Positions 13,235 through 24,119 of a DNA stretch of 64,000 bases are shown piece after piece; the first letter of the stretch is position 1, and the number at the start of each line of letters is the position of its first letter. This stretch comes from Nymphaea colorata. Its lineage: Eukaryota > Streptophyta > Magnoliopsida > Nymphaeales > Nymphaeaceae. The notes beneath the pieces were generated by a model, which had not been told where the DNA came from, searched no databases, and saw only the letters and a program-made list of their open reading frames with translations. The translations under genes and the position numbers were made by a program. The DNA is taken from positions 10,306,001 through 10,370,000 of the forward strand of contig NC_045150.1 of the NCBI RefSeq assembly GCF_008831285.2, in the 5' to 3' direction.

Positions 13235-14392
13235 TCGGGCTCATCTCTCTTTTCCACTCGCCAGCACAGACTACTATTTAAAATAAGAACAAAACATGTA
13301 ATTTCCGTCTCTCTCTCTCTCTCTCTCTTGCTCTCTTCATGCAAGAGAAGTCAAAGGGCATGGAGCTGTTACTCTGTTTCTTTCTTCCACCACACTTTCA
13401 CTTTCAGTGGTAGACAAGTAAAAAGAGAGGAACGACCCCGTTGAATAGAAACCGTTAATTTACATGATATGACATTGTTGATATTAAAGTTCCTGTCTTG
13501 GTGGGAAAGACGCAGACTTAGAGGTGGAATAGAAAGGCTCGAATCAAAATACTTATGTGAAGTTGGTAGATTGTGCTTCCCATGGCAATATGGTGGCTAT
13601 CAAAGACAGGAATTATGAATACCATGGCAACATGAAAAATCCAAATCTGTTACATCAGAAGCAATTGACAGTCTAATTTATATGATTCAACATGTGCTAA
13701 ATATGAATCTTCAAGCAGAAGAACAAGTTTCTGCAACTTTTCATCCTTTTTTATGAAGGAAGTCTCTCATGTATATCACCGACTTCAACACAAAGCAGCA
13801 TCACCACAAAAGCATATAGAAAACACATATGCTAATGAAACCACATCTGAAAGACGCCTTGATCTACCAGCTTCCCTTCCCTATTTTAAAGCTATTCACA
13901 GTACCTACACCACGGTCCTCACAAATCTTCACAAAGCTATTCACAGTCACTAGCTAATGCTGGAAGGAATTCCATCTTTCTGTTTGCCCTCTCTCCTCCC
14001 CCTCTCTCTCTCCCCCTCTCTCTCTCCCCCTCTCTCTAGACGTGCATAAGAACTCAAAATGCATGGAGCTTTCACTTTATTTCTTTCTTCGACCACACTT
14101 CACTTTTAGTGGTCGAGAAGTCAAAAAAGAGGGGCACCACCCTGTTGAATAGAAACAAATAATTTACATTGATAAGACTTTTCTCAATATGTGTGTGTAT
14201 AACTAATAATAGATAATGAAAATGCATATCACTTTTTTCTCTTTATTTTTCTCCTAACTATCTATCAAGTTAGATTGGACAACAGACCAACAGACCTCTT
14301 ACAATATATATATATAAACAGATAATGAAAATACACACACACACACACACTGCTTCGATCACAAACAAAAACCAACTGACCTCTTACAATAT

Positions 14393-14423
<31 letters not shown>

Positions 14424-14475
14424 CACACACACACACCCTACTTGGATCACAAACAAAAACCAACAGACCTCTTAC

Positions 14476-14508
<33 letters not shown>

Positions 14509-14975
14509 TACTTCGATCACAGACAAAAACCAACAGACCTCTTATATTTGTGTTAAGAAGTGTTATGAACAAAATCTGAATCTCCTAATGTGTTCATTAT
14601 AAATAATAATTTAATCTAAACAATGATTAAGTTCAAATTACTTTTATAAAAAAAGTATTTTTTCAACTTTTAAAATTTTGATGTTATAAGTGCCATTCCT
14701 TTTTTAATTATTATGGTATATTAATAAAATAAAAAATAACTAACTTAATGTATGTTTATCACCAAATATATTTTAAGATAGTGCTAAATTATAAAGAAAA
14801 GGAATTGTAATATGCCCGGCTTCTGTCCCTTACCTAAGTGGTATGTCCATTCTTAGGGTTTGCAATAAGTGGTGGAAAACGAAACGAGCTTTAAGAAAGA
14901 AGACTTAATTGGGAATGATCCAAATCTTCCACCAGAAAATACAAAACCATGTATGCCAACATCAAATACAGATGG
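13235..14975 (+). repeat. Dispersed module C, copy 1
   Basis: Aligns with C2 (28960-30350). Shared blocks are the CACTCGCCAGCACAGAC start near 13257, a CT microsatellite at 13308-13330, a block ending TTCACTTTCAGTGG, the ATCAGAAGCAATTGACAG block near 13653, and the terminal block with AAATCTTCCACCAGAA near 14925. A second partial C start follows a long CT run at 13990-14040, so part of the module is duplicated within this copy. The module is non-coding as far as I can see. Confidence 0.8.
14268..14545 (+). repeat. Minisatellite of about 75 bp, roughly four copies
   Basis: The unit contains AACCAACAGACCTCTTACA followed by TA and CA microsatellite tracts and a CTTCGATCACA block. C2 contains this unit only once (29675-29745), so the array expanded within C1. 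The microsatellite tracts differ in length from unit to unit. Confidence 0.85.
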
Positions 14976-15250
14976 CACATGGATCTACAACTTCAGTTTA
15001 AAGGAATTAGACATTTTCCTCTTGTTGACAATCTAGCACAGCTTATGTTACAGAAATTTCATAATAGCCATCGGTTAGCAAACTAACCAAAATATCTTGA
15101 TTGCCACATTATTTTCTCCAAAACCCCAAAGGTGGATTTGGTGATGGATACAAAAGATATACATGGGCTCTACTACATCAACTAAATCGAAGACAAAAAA
15201 GGCCACCACCAACAACAATCAAATTCTCTCAGGCCAACTAAATTGAAGAC
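14976..15250 (+). pseudogene. Copia integrase-region relic, copy 1
   Basis: Decayed counterpart of 21820-22000. The two share AATCTAGCACAGC, a TATGTTACAG block and the region that in the other copy encodes a GAG-pre-integrase segment (a block like GGGCTCTACTACATCAACT). No frame remains open here. It is useful as the empty-site homologue that defines the border of the minus-strand copia LTR: the continuous sequence at 15028-15045 corresponds to the flank starting at 21820. Confidence 0.7.
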
Positions 15251-15264
15251 AAGCAGGCCAGGAG

Positions 15265-15480
15265 AAAGACAATGAATGTATTGTCGTTTCTTTGCTGTTC
15301 TTAATTTGTCCTTTGCTGTTTTCTTGTCATCTATTTTACATTTTTACATGTGAAAATTGGTTTGAATCAACCAATTTGAATTGTACCAGTTCGTTCTTGG
15401 CCCGATATTTCATGATTTTATAATCTAGATAGCACTAGCTTTGATAGTCATACATGAAAAGACCTCAATACTTAGTCCAT
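15265..15480 (+). repeat. Dispersed module D, copy 2 (fragment)
   Basis: Matches 22640-22800 and 500-610, including the T-rich block and the TTGGTTTGAATCAACC segment. From 15395 it matches a CATGATTTTATAATCTAG block also found at 23468-23500. Following this, 15480-15698 shows no feature I can support. Confidence 0.75.
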
Positions 15481-15698
15481 TTCTTGTGAAGTTACATCAT
15501 GTTTTGCATGTCTCCATTTATTTTGTAGCTCTTAAACAATTAATGACATCAACTTTTCTCTATATGCCACAGCTTTCTTAAACTCCAAATGTGTCAACCC
15601 TAAAAGGTCGCTTCTCTTCCCTATCAAGGTGTAGCTGGATGTCCCCAGCACGGGTTTCCGTGAGTTCTCAAATGCAACAACCTAGCAACGTCTTCTAG

Positions 15699-15885
15699 GT
15701 GATTGTCACCTTGAATTCATCAAAAGATGCATTTGCAATGATCAGTTGCTTGATCATGGTTTTAAATAATGGAATACAACTTTTACAGCAGTTTTTAATG
15801 ACACAAAATAACCATTCGAGCACAAAAATAGCTGCCCGATTTCAATATACACACACACAGATATATATATATATATATATATGCC
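15699..15885 (+). repeat. Dispersed module A, fragment 6
   Basis: Only the central part of module A, around the block AAAGATGCATTTGCAATGATC and the CA/TA microsatellite. It ends at the microsatellite, and module B3 follows. The short ORF here equals the one in A1 and A3 only by descent. Confidence 0.8.
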
Positions 15886-15929
15886 ACACCTTAATTAGGT
15901 CGTCATGCCACACATCTTAATTAGGTCAA

Positions 15930-17110
15930 TGATGCATCACTCAGATGCTTTGAGGAGCTCTTCTAGGTGATGCACAGAGACCTCATGCAGATGTGCACCT
16001 CTAACAACACTGGTTTAGGCTACTTGTCAAAGAAAGAAAAATCTGACAGAAGAATATTCCATGCATGACTCTTTTGCAGTCCACATCTTCCGTTAATCTT
16101 TCCACCCTAAGAGATGTTCCAGAATAAAAAAACAAATCAGGTCAAATCAAAGAGAGCAAGAAGAGAGAGAGAGAGAGAAAGAGTGTGATGACAGTTGCTC
16201 ATGATGAGAGCAATGACTAGAGAGTGTTCAGCTGAGTTTGGGTGGACATGGGCCAACAAACAGATTTGCATTAATAAAACAGTCGTAGCGAAAAAGAGTG
16301 TCCCAAGAAGGTACTCTATATAGAGAAGATATATCTTGTAAGAAAAAGATGACTAAAAAGATTTTTTTTTATATATATATAATATATATATATATATCCT
16401 GTAGAAACGGGTTGTCAAAACATGTTATATGTAAAAAATTTGTGTATATGGGTACATAATGACCAAAATATCCCTGTTTATAGTATAAAAGGAACATTTT
16501 AAAAGGGTAAAAAAGGGTTATGAAAAAAATAAAAGTGTAAAATAGACATAGTACGTCATTAAAAAATTCAGAAATAACCCAACCTTCATCTTTTTTCCTA
16601 TGATACTGTATACTTGTGGATCCACAGAAGTGTGCAGCACCTCGATCTCATATCTCATATCGGGCATTGACCAGTTCCAAAGATTCAAGTGGCCCAAGAA
16701 TAAGAAAGAGGAGAGGGGGTTGGTGGAGGAGGAGAAAACTGAACTTTAGCCACCAGCGTTTTCATCGGATGTTGCTTGTCGATTTCTTCAATCGATGTGG
16801 CTTGAGTTTTCGACGCTGATGGTCAATGGCGAAGCTCTCTCTAAAGAATGTAGGTGACCTTAGACTTAATTTCTTGCTTAGGTGGGCATTTGAGACCCTT
16901 TTAATGATGTACGTGGGGGGCTATATATCTATATGATCCAATATATTGCATGCCTATGGTCTGATTTGTAAAGGTGAAAAGTGAAAACTGGATGGAAAGC
17001 GCCTCTAACATCACAAAGCACCCATCTAAATATGCTTTCTATATCAAAATTTTATCCCTCTATACATCTCATTCTTACAGCCAAAACAATCCAAAAGCTG
17101 AATTTTCATT
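15930..17110 (+). repeat. Dispersed module B, copy 3 (5'-truncated)
   Basis: Matches B1 from about 8935 and B2 from about 41130 onward, with the AAGAATATTCCATGCATG block, a GA run near 16155, an AT microsatellite at 16370-16397, and a final block CTTTCTATATCAAAATTTT shared with B2 at 42300. Confidence 0.8.
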
Positions 17111-17950
17111 ATAACTCGTAACCATTGAAAGTTGATCAAACAAACTGTTGGTCACTAACATCATCTCTAAGAACTGATTGCCTTCTAACCAATACTTCTG
17201 GCTCAAACCAGACGGTTGCTGTAATGCCCACGTTTTTTTTTTCTTTTTCTTTATTATCACAAAAATTTTAATAAGAGTATAGGCTATAATTGGTAGATTC
17301 AATAACTGATAAAAATAGTTGAAACTGTCAACTATATCATAAAGGGGGCAGTCATGGAAAGAAATGAATGGGTTAAAAATATATACCTAGGTAGAAGTGG
17401 TAACTGAAAATAATAAAAGAAACTAAAGATGATTGAGGGCAGCTGAGAAGCCTTCCTGAGAAAAATCATTTGGGGGTGTTGCTCACCATGTATTGGCCTT
17501 ATTTAACCCCATACCTCAGGTTCCCATTTGCTGCAGCCATAGGGGGAAGGGTTCCAGCAGTTAGAAATTAGGAACAAGTGAGAGCTAACCTTGTTTTCCT
17601 GCATCTTGGGGTGAAGATCAAGAGCAAAGAGGCACTGGTCCATGTGACTGTTATCCGCAGCTTGGAGGATCAAGAAAGCCAAGGAGCTAGGGTGCTGACA
17701 GTAAAAAATCAGGGGCTATACAGTTAGAGAGACCCTGGTAAGTGTTATATAGTTTCTTTTACAAATTATCTATATAGGTAGGTATATATATACATAAAGC
17801 AAGGAGAATTCTACTTGGTGGGGCTGAAATTATACATGTAAATGAATGTTTTGATTGCAGCATAGAGCAATAAGGTATGGGAATACTCAGCTATGAGTGC
17901 AGCATGTAGCCCTTGTACCTTTGTTGCTTTAAATATATATATGTATATAT

Positions 17951-17983
<33 letters not shown>

Positions 17984-18369
17984 GCATGTTATAGTAGCGA
18001 ATCTATGTATTTATGCGCCTAGATATGAATAGATGTGTGAAGTGTTATATTCTGGAAATGATACACAACACTCTTAGTTTTAGACATCTCTGATTGCCTA
18101 AAAATAAATATATATATGCATGTATGAGGTGTAATTACCTGTGTGCAGAAAAATAAATGGGTATTTTTTGGGTAATACATGAGCTGTTTGTGAAGGAATA
18201 TATATAATGTGTACTATGTTCATAATATAGCTATATGAAGCACAATGTGACACCCTTGTGCTGGAATTGTCCGTAACATGTGTTTCTAGTTCCATGAAAG
18301 TCTAAGTATGCTGAAATTGATGGTATGTGCACATGAAAGTGATTGGAACCAGTTTGAACTGCTGAGGAA
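17111..18369. other. AT-rich non-coding stretch
   Basis: No gene supportable. Holds an AT microsatellite at 17931-17985 and low-complexity AT-rich DNA. The fragment between about 17440 and 17760 has balanced composition but no recognisable coding signal in any frame. Confidence 0.55.
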
Positions 18370-19836
18370 CTGGGAATGATTCTAGGCAACTCAATAAGAG
18401 GTAAACTCTCTTTTAGCTCATTAATAGGTCTAGGTTTAATACATTCAGATCTGGACGACGACTTTAGCTAATTTGAATGTTCGAGGCAGCAAAAGAGGGA
18501 CCACAATGAGAGTATAAAAAATTTCTTTCGTAAAAAATAACATGTCTTGATATGATGACATGATTAGAGATTAGATTGTAACAAACACAGCCTTTATGAC
18601 AGCTGCCATACCCAATGAAGACGCAGGTTTGAGCTTTGGGTTCTAGTTTTGAAGCACGTCTAGGCCCATTCAATGAATGGATGGTACAACGAAGGGTCCT
18701 TAGATGACTATATTTGGGAACTTCACGTAAGAGCTTCTTTACGGCGTCATTTGCAAGTCTGCAATAGGTAACCTGTTAATAAGATGAACGGCAGTTTTAA
18801 AAGCATCAAACCAAATTTTTTATGGCATATTGGCATGATAAATCATGGTGAGCCCCATTTCCACAAGATGCCTATGCTTCCTTTCAACTATCTCGTTCTA
18901 CTAGGATGTGTAAGGGCATGTTATCCATCGACGAATTCCTTGATTTTCAAGAAATGTGCTAAATTCTTTGCTCATGAATTCTCCTCCTCCATCTGAATGG
19001 AAAATTTTAATTTTTGTTTCAAGTTGACACGCTACTATGCTTAAAAAGGTTTTAAAACATGGAAGCGTATCACTTTTCTTCGACAAGGGAAAGATCCATG
19101 AGAAGTGAGAGTAGTCATCAACCATTAAGAAATAATACATGTACCCTTCTCGTGAAGCACATGGTGCTGGTGCCCAAATATCAACATGTAACACTTCAAG
19201 AGGTTTGGTCGCATGAAACTCAGCTTTAGGAAAATGAATTTTATGCATTTTTCCAAGCACACATGAAGAAGAAAGATCTAATTTATGTCTTTCATCAACA
19301 GAAATTAAACCAGCAACTTTCAACTAGTTTAACAAATGAAAGTGAGCAAGTCCTAGATGCCATAACTAAATGTCTGAGTAAGAATTTTGAGAAACCAAAG
19401 AAGTATTTGCAGTCTTTTATTGTTGATCATCTCCAATACTGATAGGATTGCTAGTAGAGTCCTTCCTTTCTCTCGTCCACCTATAGAGTCCTCCTTTCTC
19501 AAGCAGCCCTGTGTGAAGAATCTTGCCCGTCTGCATATTCTTAACAATAAAACCATTAGAGGAAAATTCAATAGAGCATTGGTTGTCTTTGGTAAACCTT
19601 GCTACTGACATAAGATTCTTGTGTGCTTTAGGAGCATGCAACACATTTTTCAAAAGAAAGGATGACGTCTTGCTAGGTAGGTACACGTTCCCTATATTTT
19701 TAATTTCCATTTTACTACCATTGCCAACTATAATAGAATTAGAACCATGATAGGGAACTTTACCTTGCATATCTTGTTATGAATTTGTCACATGGTGCGA
19801 GGCACCTGTGTCTGGATACGAGACTGAGTCTTGAGT
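18370..19836 (-). pseudogene. Copia pol relic: protease, GAG-pre-integrase, integrase (minus strand)
   Basis: Reading the minus strand from 19836 down, the aspartic-protease signature DTGASHH lies near 19790-19806. It is followed by the segment ending NVLHAPKAHKNLMSVARF, typical of the copia PR/GAG-pre-integrase region (19770-19417). The integrase core (19323-18901) shows the first Asp in HVDIWAP, then MVDDYSHFSW and the second Asp in HSDGGGEF. The catalytic Glu is still readable downstream in NEIVERKHRH (about 18890), but a stop codon precedes it. The C-terminal integrase block follows at 18673-18464 (FIGYGSCHKGC). Reverse transcriptase, RNase H and the 3' LTR are absent, so this copy is truncated at its 3' end. 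Frameshifts and at least three in-frame stops make it non-functional. Confidence 0.9.
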
Positions 19837-20697
19837 ATTGCTGACATTTTCTCGGCTACTAGATGCATTATCAGATTTTCCCATGTTGAATGCCGTGGCC
19901 ATAAACGCTTTTGGAATATCATAACATTCTTGAGCTGTATGATTTCTTCAGCCAAAATATTGACAAGTTACTCATTGGCTAGACTGGTAAGTGTTATTAT
20001 TTTTTCCATAGTTTCCTCTTCCACCATTATGGCCTCTTCCCCTACCACCATTATAGTTGCCACGCCCTTGGTCAGTAATAAAAGCACGCCCATGCCCTTG
20101 TTCAGCAATAAAGGCAGTGGCAGTGGCTTCAACCTAAGTCATCTTGGATGAAGAAAGGATTCCAAGTCGTCGCTCTTGAGTAATTAACAAATCACATAAT
20201 TCAGACCACAAAGGCAGATCTTTGAATGCAGTAACCGTGGTAATAAAAGATTCATATTCAGAATTCAGTCCATTCAAGGTATAGAGAACAAGGTCTGTAT
20301 CTGAGACAAAGTGTTGCACTCTGCTAAGAGAATCATGTAAGAAACTAATATGTTGAAGGTATTCAGTCATAGACATTCCTCCCTTTTTTATGTTTTGTAA
20401 TTCTCTTTTCAACTGAATAATACGAAGATTATTTTGTGAGGCATACTGTTTTTCACGAACCAGTTGTGACATGACTGGTTTAGTCACAGTGACTTTGATC
20501 CAACTTAGTGCAAGATGGTCTTCACGATACCATAAATCATAAACAGTATTTTCTTGTGTGTGTGCTTCATCAAGAAATTCAGGTGGAGCAGAACATTTTC
20601 CATTAACATATTTGATCAAATTTAAACTTTTCATAACACTTTCGATTTGAGAACGCCAAAGAAGGTAATTTGATCGATCAAGCTTGACTGAAACCAA
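19837..20697 (-). pseudogene. Copia gag relic (minus strand)
   Basis: Upstream part of the same element. The open part (20697-20134, about 187 aa) is the capsid-like gag domain of Ty1/copia elements, beginning near KLDRSNYLLWRSQI and containing the YLLW-type motif, then LYTLNGLNSEYESFIT. After 20134 the minus strand continues out of frame with a Gly/Arg/Asn-rich tract and a damaged zinc knuckle ending RNHTAQECY at about 19905-19930. Its second cysteine is missing, so the CCHC finger is broken. The protein would have bound and packaged element RNA. The stop after the capsid domain separates it from the protease. Confidence 0.88.
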
Positions 20698-20879
20698 ACT
20701 TGAGAAAGCAATCCATTATGTACCTGGTGGAGTAGGAGTGCGAGGAGCATTAGAAGAGGACAATGCAGCCACATTATACTAGAAATTTCTCCCTCGTTCA
20801 ATCAAAAGCAGACGAGCATAGTCAATACGATTTGAGTCTGATAAACAAAAAAGGCGACTGAGGAAGCAGATGGGACGAC

Positions 20880-21300
20880 TGAAGGGGCAGATAGGCCTCA
20901 GTGGCACTCCCTTGTAAGCATGCTCCTTGGTGAATAGGTGAACACAAAAGGAAACAGCGCGTCCCTTGGTGAGGTTTGGAAACAGCGTGACCTTCCCTTG
21001 TTGAGAGACAGAAAAAAAAAGTCAACAGCGTGCTCCTCGGTGAAGGCTGGAAAGAGTGTGGCCTTCGTTAGACAAAAAAGGAGGCATGTGCCTCGCTGAA
21101 GGTAGGGAACAACACACTCCAAAAGGAAGGCACGTGCCTCAGTGAAGGCAGGAAACAACACACTCGGTGCCAGACCCTTGTTCAAACACTAAAAGGAGCG
21201 AGCAGCACACTCATCGGTGAAACAGCCCGCTCCTCGGTGAAGACAAGATGCAGTACACTCCTCGGTGAAGGACATGGTGGCTTTCACTTGCTCACCACAA
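20880..21300 (-). repeat. Degenerate minisatellite in the copia leader
   Basis: About ten imperfect units containing GCTCCTCGGTGAAGG or close variants, spaced irregularly, lie between the LTR and gag. On the minus strand the units read through as a repeated FTEE/AFTEEHA-like peptide in shifting frames. This is non-coding leader expansion, not a gene. Confidence 0.75.
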
Positions 21301-21469
21301 AAAAAAAACAGCATGAAACCGCATGCTCCTCTATGGTTTCCCTTGTTACACAAAAAACTGTGGATGTAGGAAGAGGAACAGTAGACGCAACAGGGGACAC
21401 AGCAGAGAGAGTGGCTGGAAAATGATGGTGCCGGCATCAAACAATGGTTGTGCACCAGACAGGTGAAGC

Positions 21470-21819
21470 GTGGCTCTAGAAAGATGCAGGATACGGAAGA
21501 CCAAGTTAAAAGAAAAGATGAACACTCAGGTGTAACGTGGTTTGACTAAAATCAGCCTACATCCACAAAAAGACTCTCTCTTCTATTCTATAACCACACA
21601 GAGAGAGCACAGATATTTATAGTCACTTTCTACAATTTAGATCCTTGATTTACATGACAGATTTGGGCAGAATTATAGGAGAAGATAGGGGTAATGATTT
21701 TTTTCTCATTTAGAGAAGATTGGTCAGTTTTGGATAGCTCTTGAGTTTTGGAAACCGTACCCTGTCCTTTGTAACTGATCCTGATCGTATCCGTTCCATA
21801 GATCTTACCATTGTTAACA
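21470..21819 (-). mobile_element. 5' LTR of the minus-strand copia element
   Basis: The outer border at 21819 is read from homology: flanking sequence from 21820 is continuous with 15028-15045, where no LTR is present. The LTR starts TGTTAACAATGG (minus strand). A TATAAATA box at about 21616-21623 is followed, reading down, by a CTCTCTCTGTGTGG block and the GTGGATGTAGGC and AACCACGTTACACC blocks usual near the R/U5 part of plant copia LTRs. The inner border is not clear, and I saw no convincing primer-binding site, so the 21470 end is approximate. Confidence 0.75.
21616..21623 (-). promoter_or_regulatory. Putative TATA box of the copia LTR
   Basis: TATAAATA on the minus strand inside the LTR, about 200 bp from its 5' end and upstream of the pyrimidine-rich R-like block. 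The position fits a retrotransposon promoter; activity is not shown. Confidence 0.55.
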
Positions 21820-22310
21820 AATCTAGCACAGCACTATGTTACAGTAATTTCTGAATATTTTTTCAAGAAGAAAGTCATTCTGCTGGACCAGAAACCCCGG
21901 AAGAGGCTTGGTGATTGTTATGAGAGAGATGGGCTCTATCTACTACATTAACTTAAACACAAACAAGGCATTTCCAGCTGACAAGAAGAATGAAGAATCA
22001 CTCCTATGGCACTATAGGTTGGGACATTTGTCTGATCTAATTCTCAAAACTATGTTTCTTAAGCTCATCTACAATTTTCCAGTATGTGAGACATGCAATT
22101 ACGCAAAGATGACTGGACCATCATTTCCTGAATCTTAAATCAAAAGCCAATATTGCTTCAACTTGGTCCAGGCAATGTATGGGGCCCGGCTTCTGCTGTT
22201 TACAACTTTATTTTCAGATACTTTCACCTGTTAAAAGATGACAAATGATGGATGAGTTGGGTGTTCTTTCTCAAGAAAAATGGATGATGTCTGTTTTATT
22301 AGCAGGCATT
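21820..22310 (+). pseudogene. Copia GAG-pre-integrase/integrase relic, copy 2
   Basis: Plus-strand fragment unrelated in orientation to the neighbouring LTR element. The frame at 21908-22138 carries the GAG-pre-integrase zinc-binding pattern: WHYRLGHLSD (His residues), then CETCNYAKM (CxxC). Past a stop, a frame-shifted continuation near 22165-22290 resembles the start of the integrase core (MYGARL is a shifted VWGPA-type block, then a WVFFLKK-like stretch). Neither end is a retrotransposon border. The same relic occurs at 14976-15250, so it travels with the C-D modules. Confidence 0.8.
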
Positions 22311-23560
22311 GTATGGCCACTAGCAATATCCTAAATTAACAAAAGTCACACACTGGGTGAATTTTATCCAATCTTAAGACTGTGAAAGGTTCCAGATTGG
22401 GTTGAGAAGGACTTGGTTTCACATGAAAGACCCACACATATTATTAACTGAAAAATTTTTGGTGGTGGTGAACCCTCTGCTAGGTTAAAAGAATAAAAAC
22501 TTAGCTGGAACAATCTTGACATCAGGGCTGGGGCTTGTTCTCTCTTTATTTTTGAAGTTGAACTCCTATCCTCAGAAGAGGGGTTGACCTTTTGGTTGTT
22601 GTTACCTCATAGCCATCTAGACATCCTTTGTCTTTCTCACTCCTCTTTTTTGCTTATATTGTCATTTCTTTGTTGTTCTTAATTTGTAATTTGGTGCTTT
22701 TTTGTCATCCATTTTATAATTTTTTTTCATTTTATCTGTGAAAATTGGTTCAAATCAACCTATTTGAACCGTACCAGTTTGTTATCTGCCCGATATTTGA
22801 TCAAATTATAATTGGCATGCAGAGTTGTATATTTTATTAAATAATCTTATTCCTAGTCCCATGAGTTCTTTTCGGCGATTGCCTGGGCCTCCTATTTTAC
22901 ACCCCTACGCATGTCCAATGATATTGGATCGTGTAGGTCGGTGCAAGGTTGGAGTATTTTTTTTTTATAAAGAAGTGTATATTTTGGAATATTTACTTTT
23001 TCATAAACCCTTTTTGTCCTTCTAAAAATCTTTTTTTTTTACTTAGACATGTTATTTTGGTCATTAAGCACCCTTATGCATAATTTTTCATGCATAAGAC
23101 CATATAAGACACTAATTTTAGATCTGGCTTTCCATAATGCCCATGCCCATGTGAGTAGAGTCAAATGTCCTTCAACTGGGATACATAGTGCTTCCAAGCT
23201 CCATCCTTGCGCTAGTATAGCACATTGCTCTCGATCCGACCAGGTCGACTGGAAACTGAAAGCATGTCATCGTCGTTTAAGAAAAGTCATTCTTAACGCA
23301 AAATACAAGGTCGGCCAAATGCTATTGGGCCCAGCTATCATTAATTACCAAATAAGAACTTTATTAATTTGTCAGTCATTTGACCCAAATAATGTCAATG
23401 TTTAATTGACACCATATTTTTTTCGTTTAAGATTTAGAAAAAGAATTATAACAATTAATTATCAGATATTTCATGATTTTGTCATCTAGCTACCTCTAGC
23501 TTTGATAGTCATAGCACCAACTTCATCCACATTTTCTTTTCCCCGGCCCTACAAATTGAT
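22311..23560 (+). repeat. Dispersed module D, copy 3, joined to the end of module A
   Basis: Most complete D copy. It begins with the block shared with 240-330, continues through the region matching D4 (AATCTTATTCCTAGTCCCATGA near 22843) and ends with 23280-23545, which matches the end of A2 (12370-12600). The intervening body of A is absent here, so D3 is an internally deleted version of a D-A repeat. Confidence 0.8.
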
Positions 23561-24119
23561 CATCGTCAAAAACATTTTCATAAAATTAGACCAAACTGAT
23601 AGATATAAATTTCAAAAAAATAACAAAGTATATTATTTTGCAAACATGTACGAAGGTTTTTATAATGTACTGCTGAAGTTGAAAAAAACAAAATCATTAT
23701 CAACAGAATATTGATAAAAAAAACATACAAAGACAAAGAAAATAGTGCATGAGCATCCCGGTCGTCAGGAAGCAGATGTTCAAGTAATATTGACAAAGTT
23801 ACTCTTTGATGTAGATTCATTACTTATTCTTTCTGGGGATGTTCAAGTAATATTGACAAAGTTACTCCTTGATGTAGATTCGTTACTTATTCTTTCTACT
23901 AAAAGGGATGGCAGCCTAACTCCCAGCAGAGTTTGCATCGAAAGTGACAAAGAAAATTGTGGTGGTGTTCTTATGTCCTGGTGGTTCGAGAGATCGATTC
24001 GATCCTCCTATGTGCATTAAGTTGTGTTTGATAGTTTGATGTATAGCATTAAAAGGTATGCTTTAAAAGATCCTCAGCTTAAACAAACTAAAGATTTATG
24101 TAGCATGGATCTTAAATCT
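23561..24119. other. Spacer with a 63-bp tandem duplication
   Basis: Contains two copies of a 63-bp unit (23775-23837 and 23838-23900) with a few substitutions. 63 is a multiple of three, so the plus frame at 23745-24020 stays open across both copies, but no domain is recognisable. Elsewhere nothing supportable. Confidence 0.7.

Noticed and set aside
19387-20151. Plus-strand ORFs at 19387-19608, 19523-19750 and 19831-20151
   Set aside because: Antisense to recognisable copia gag and pol sequence.
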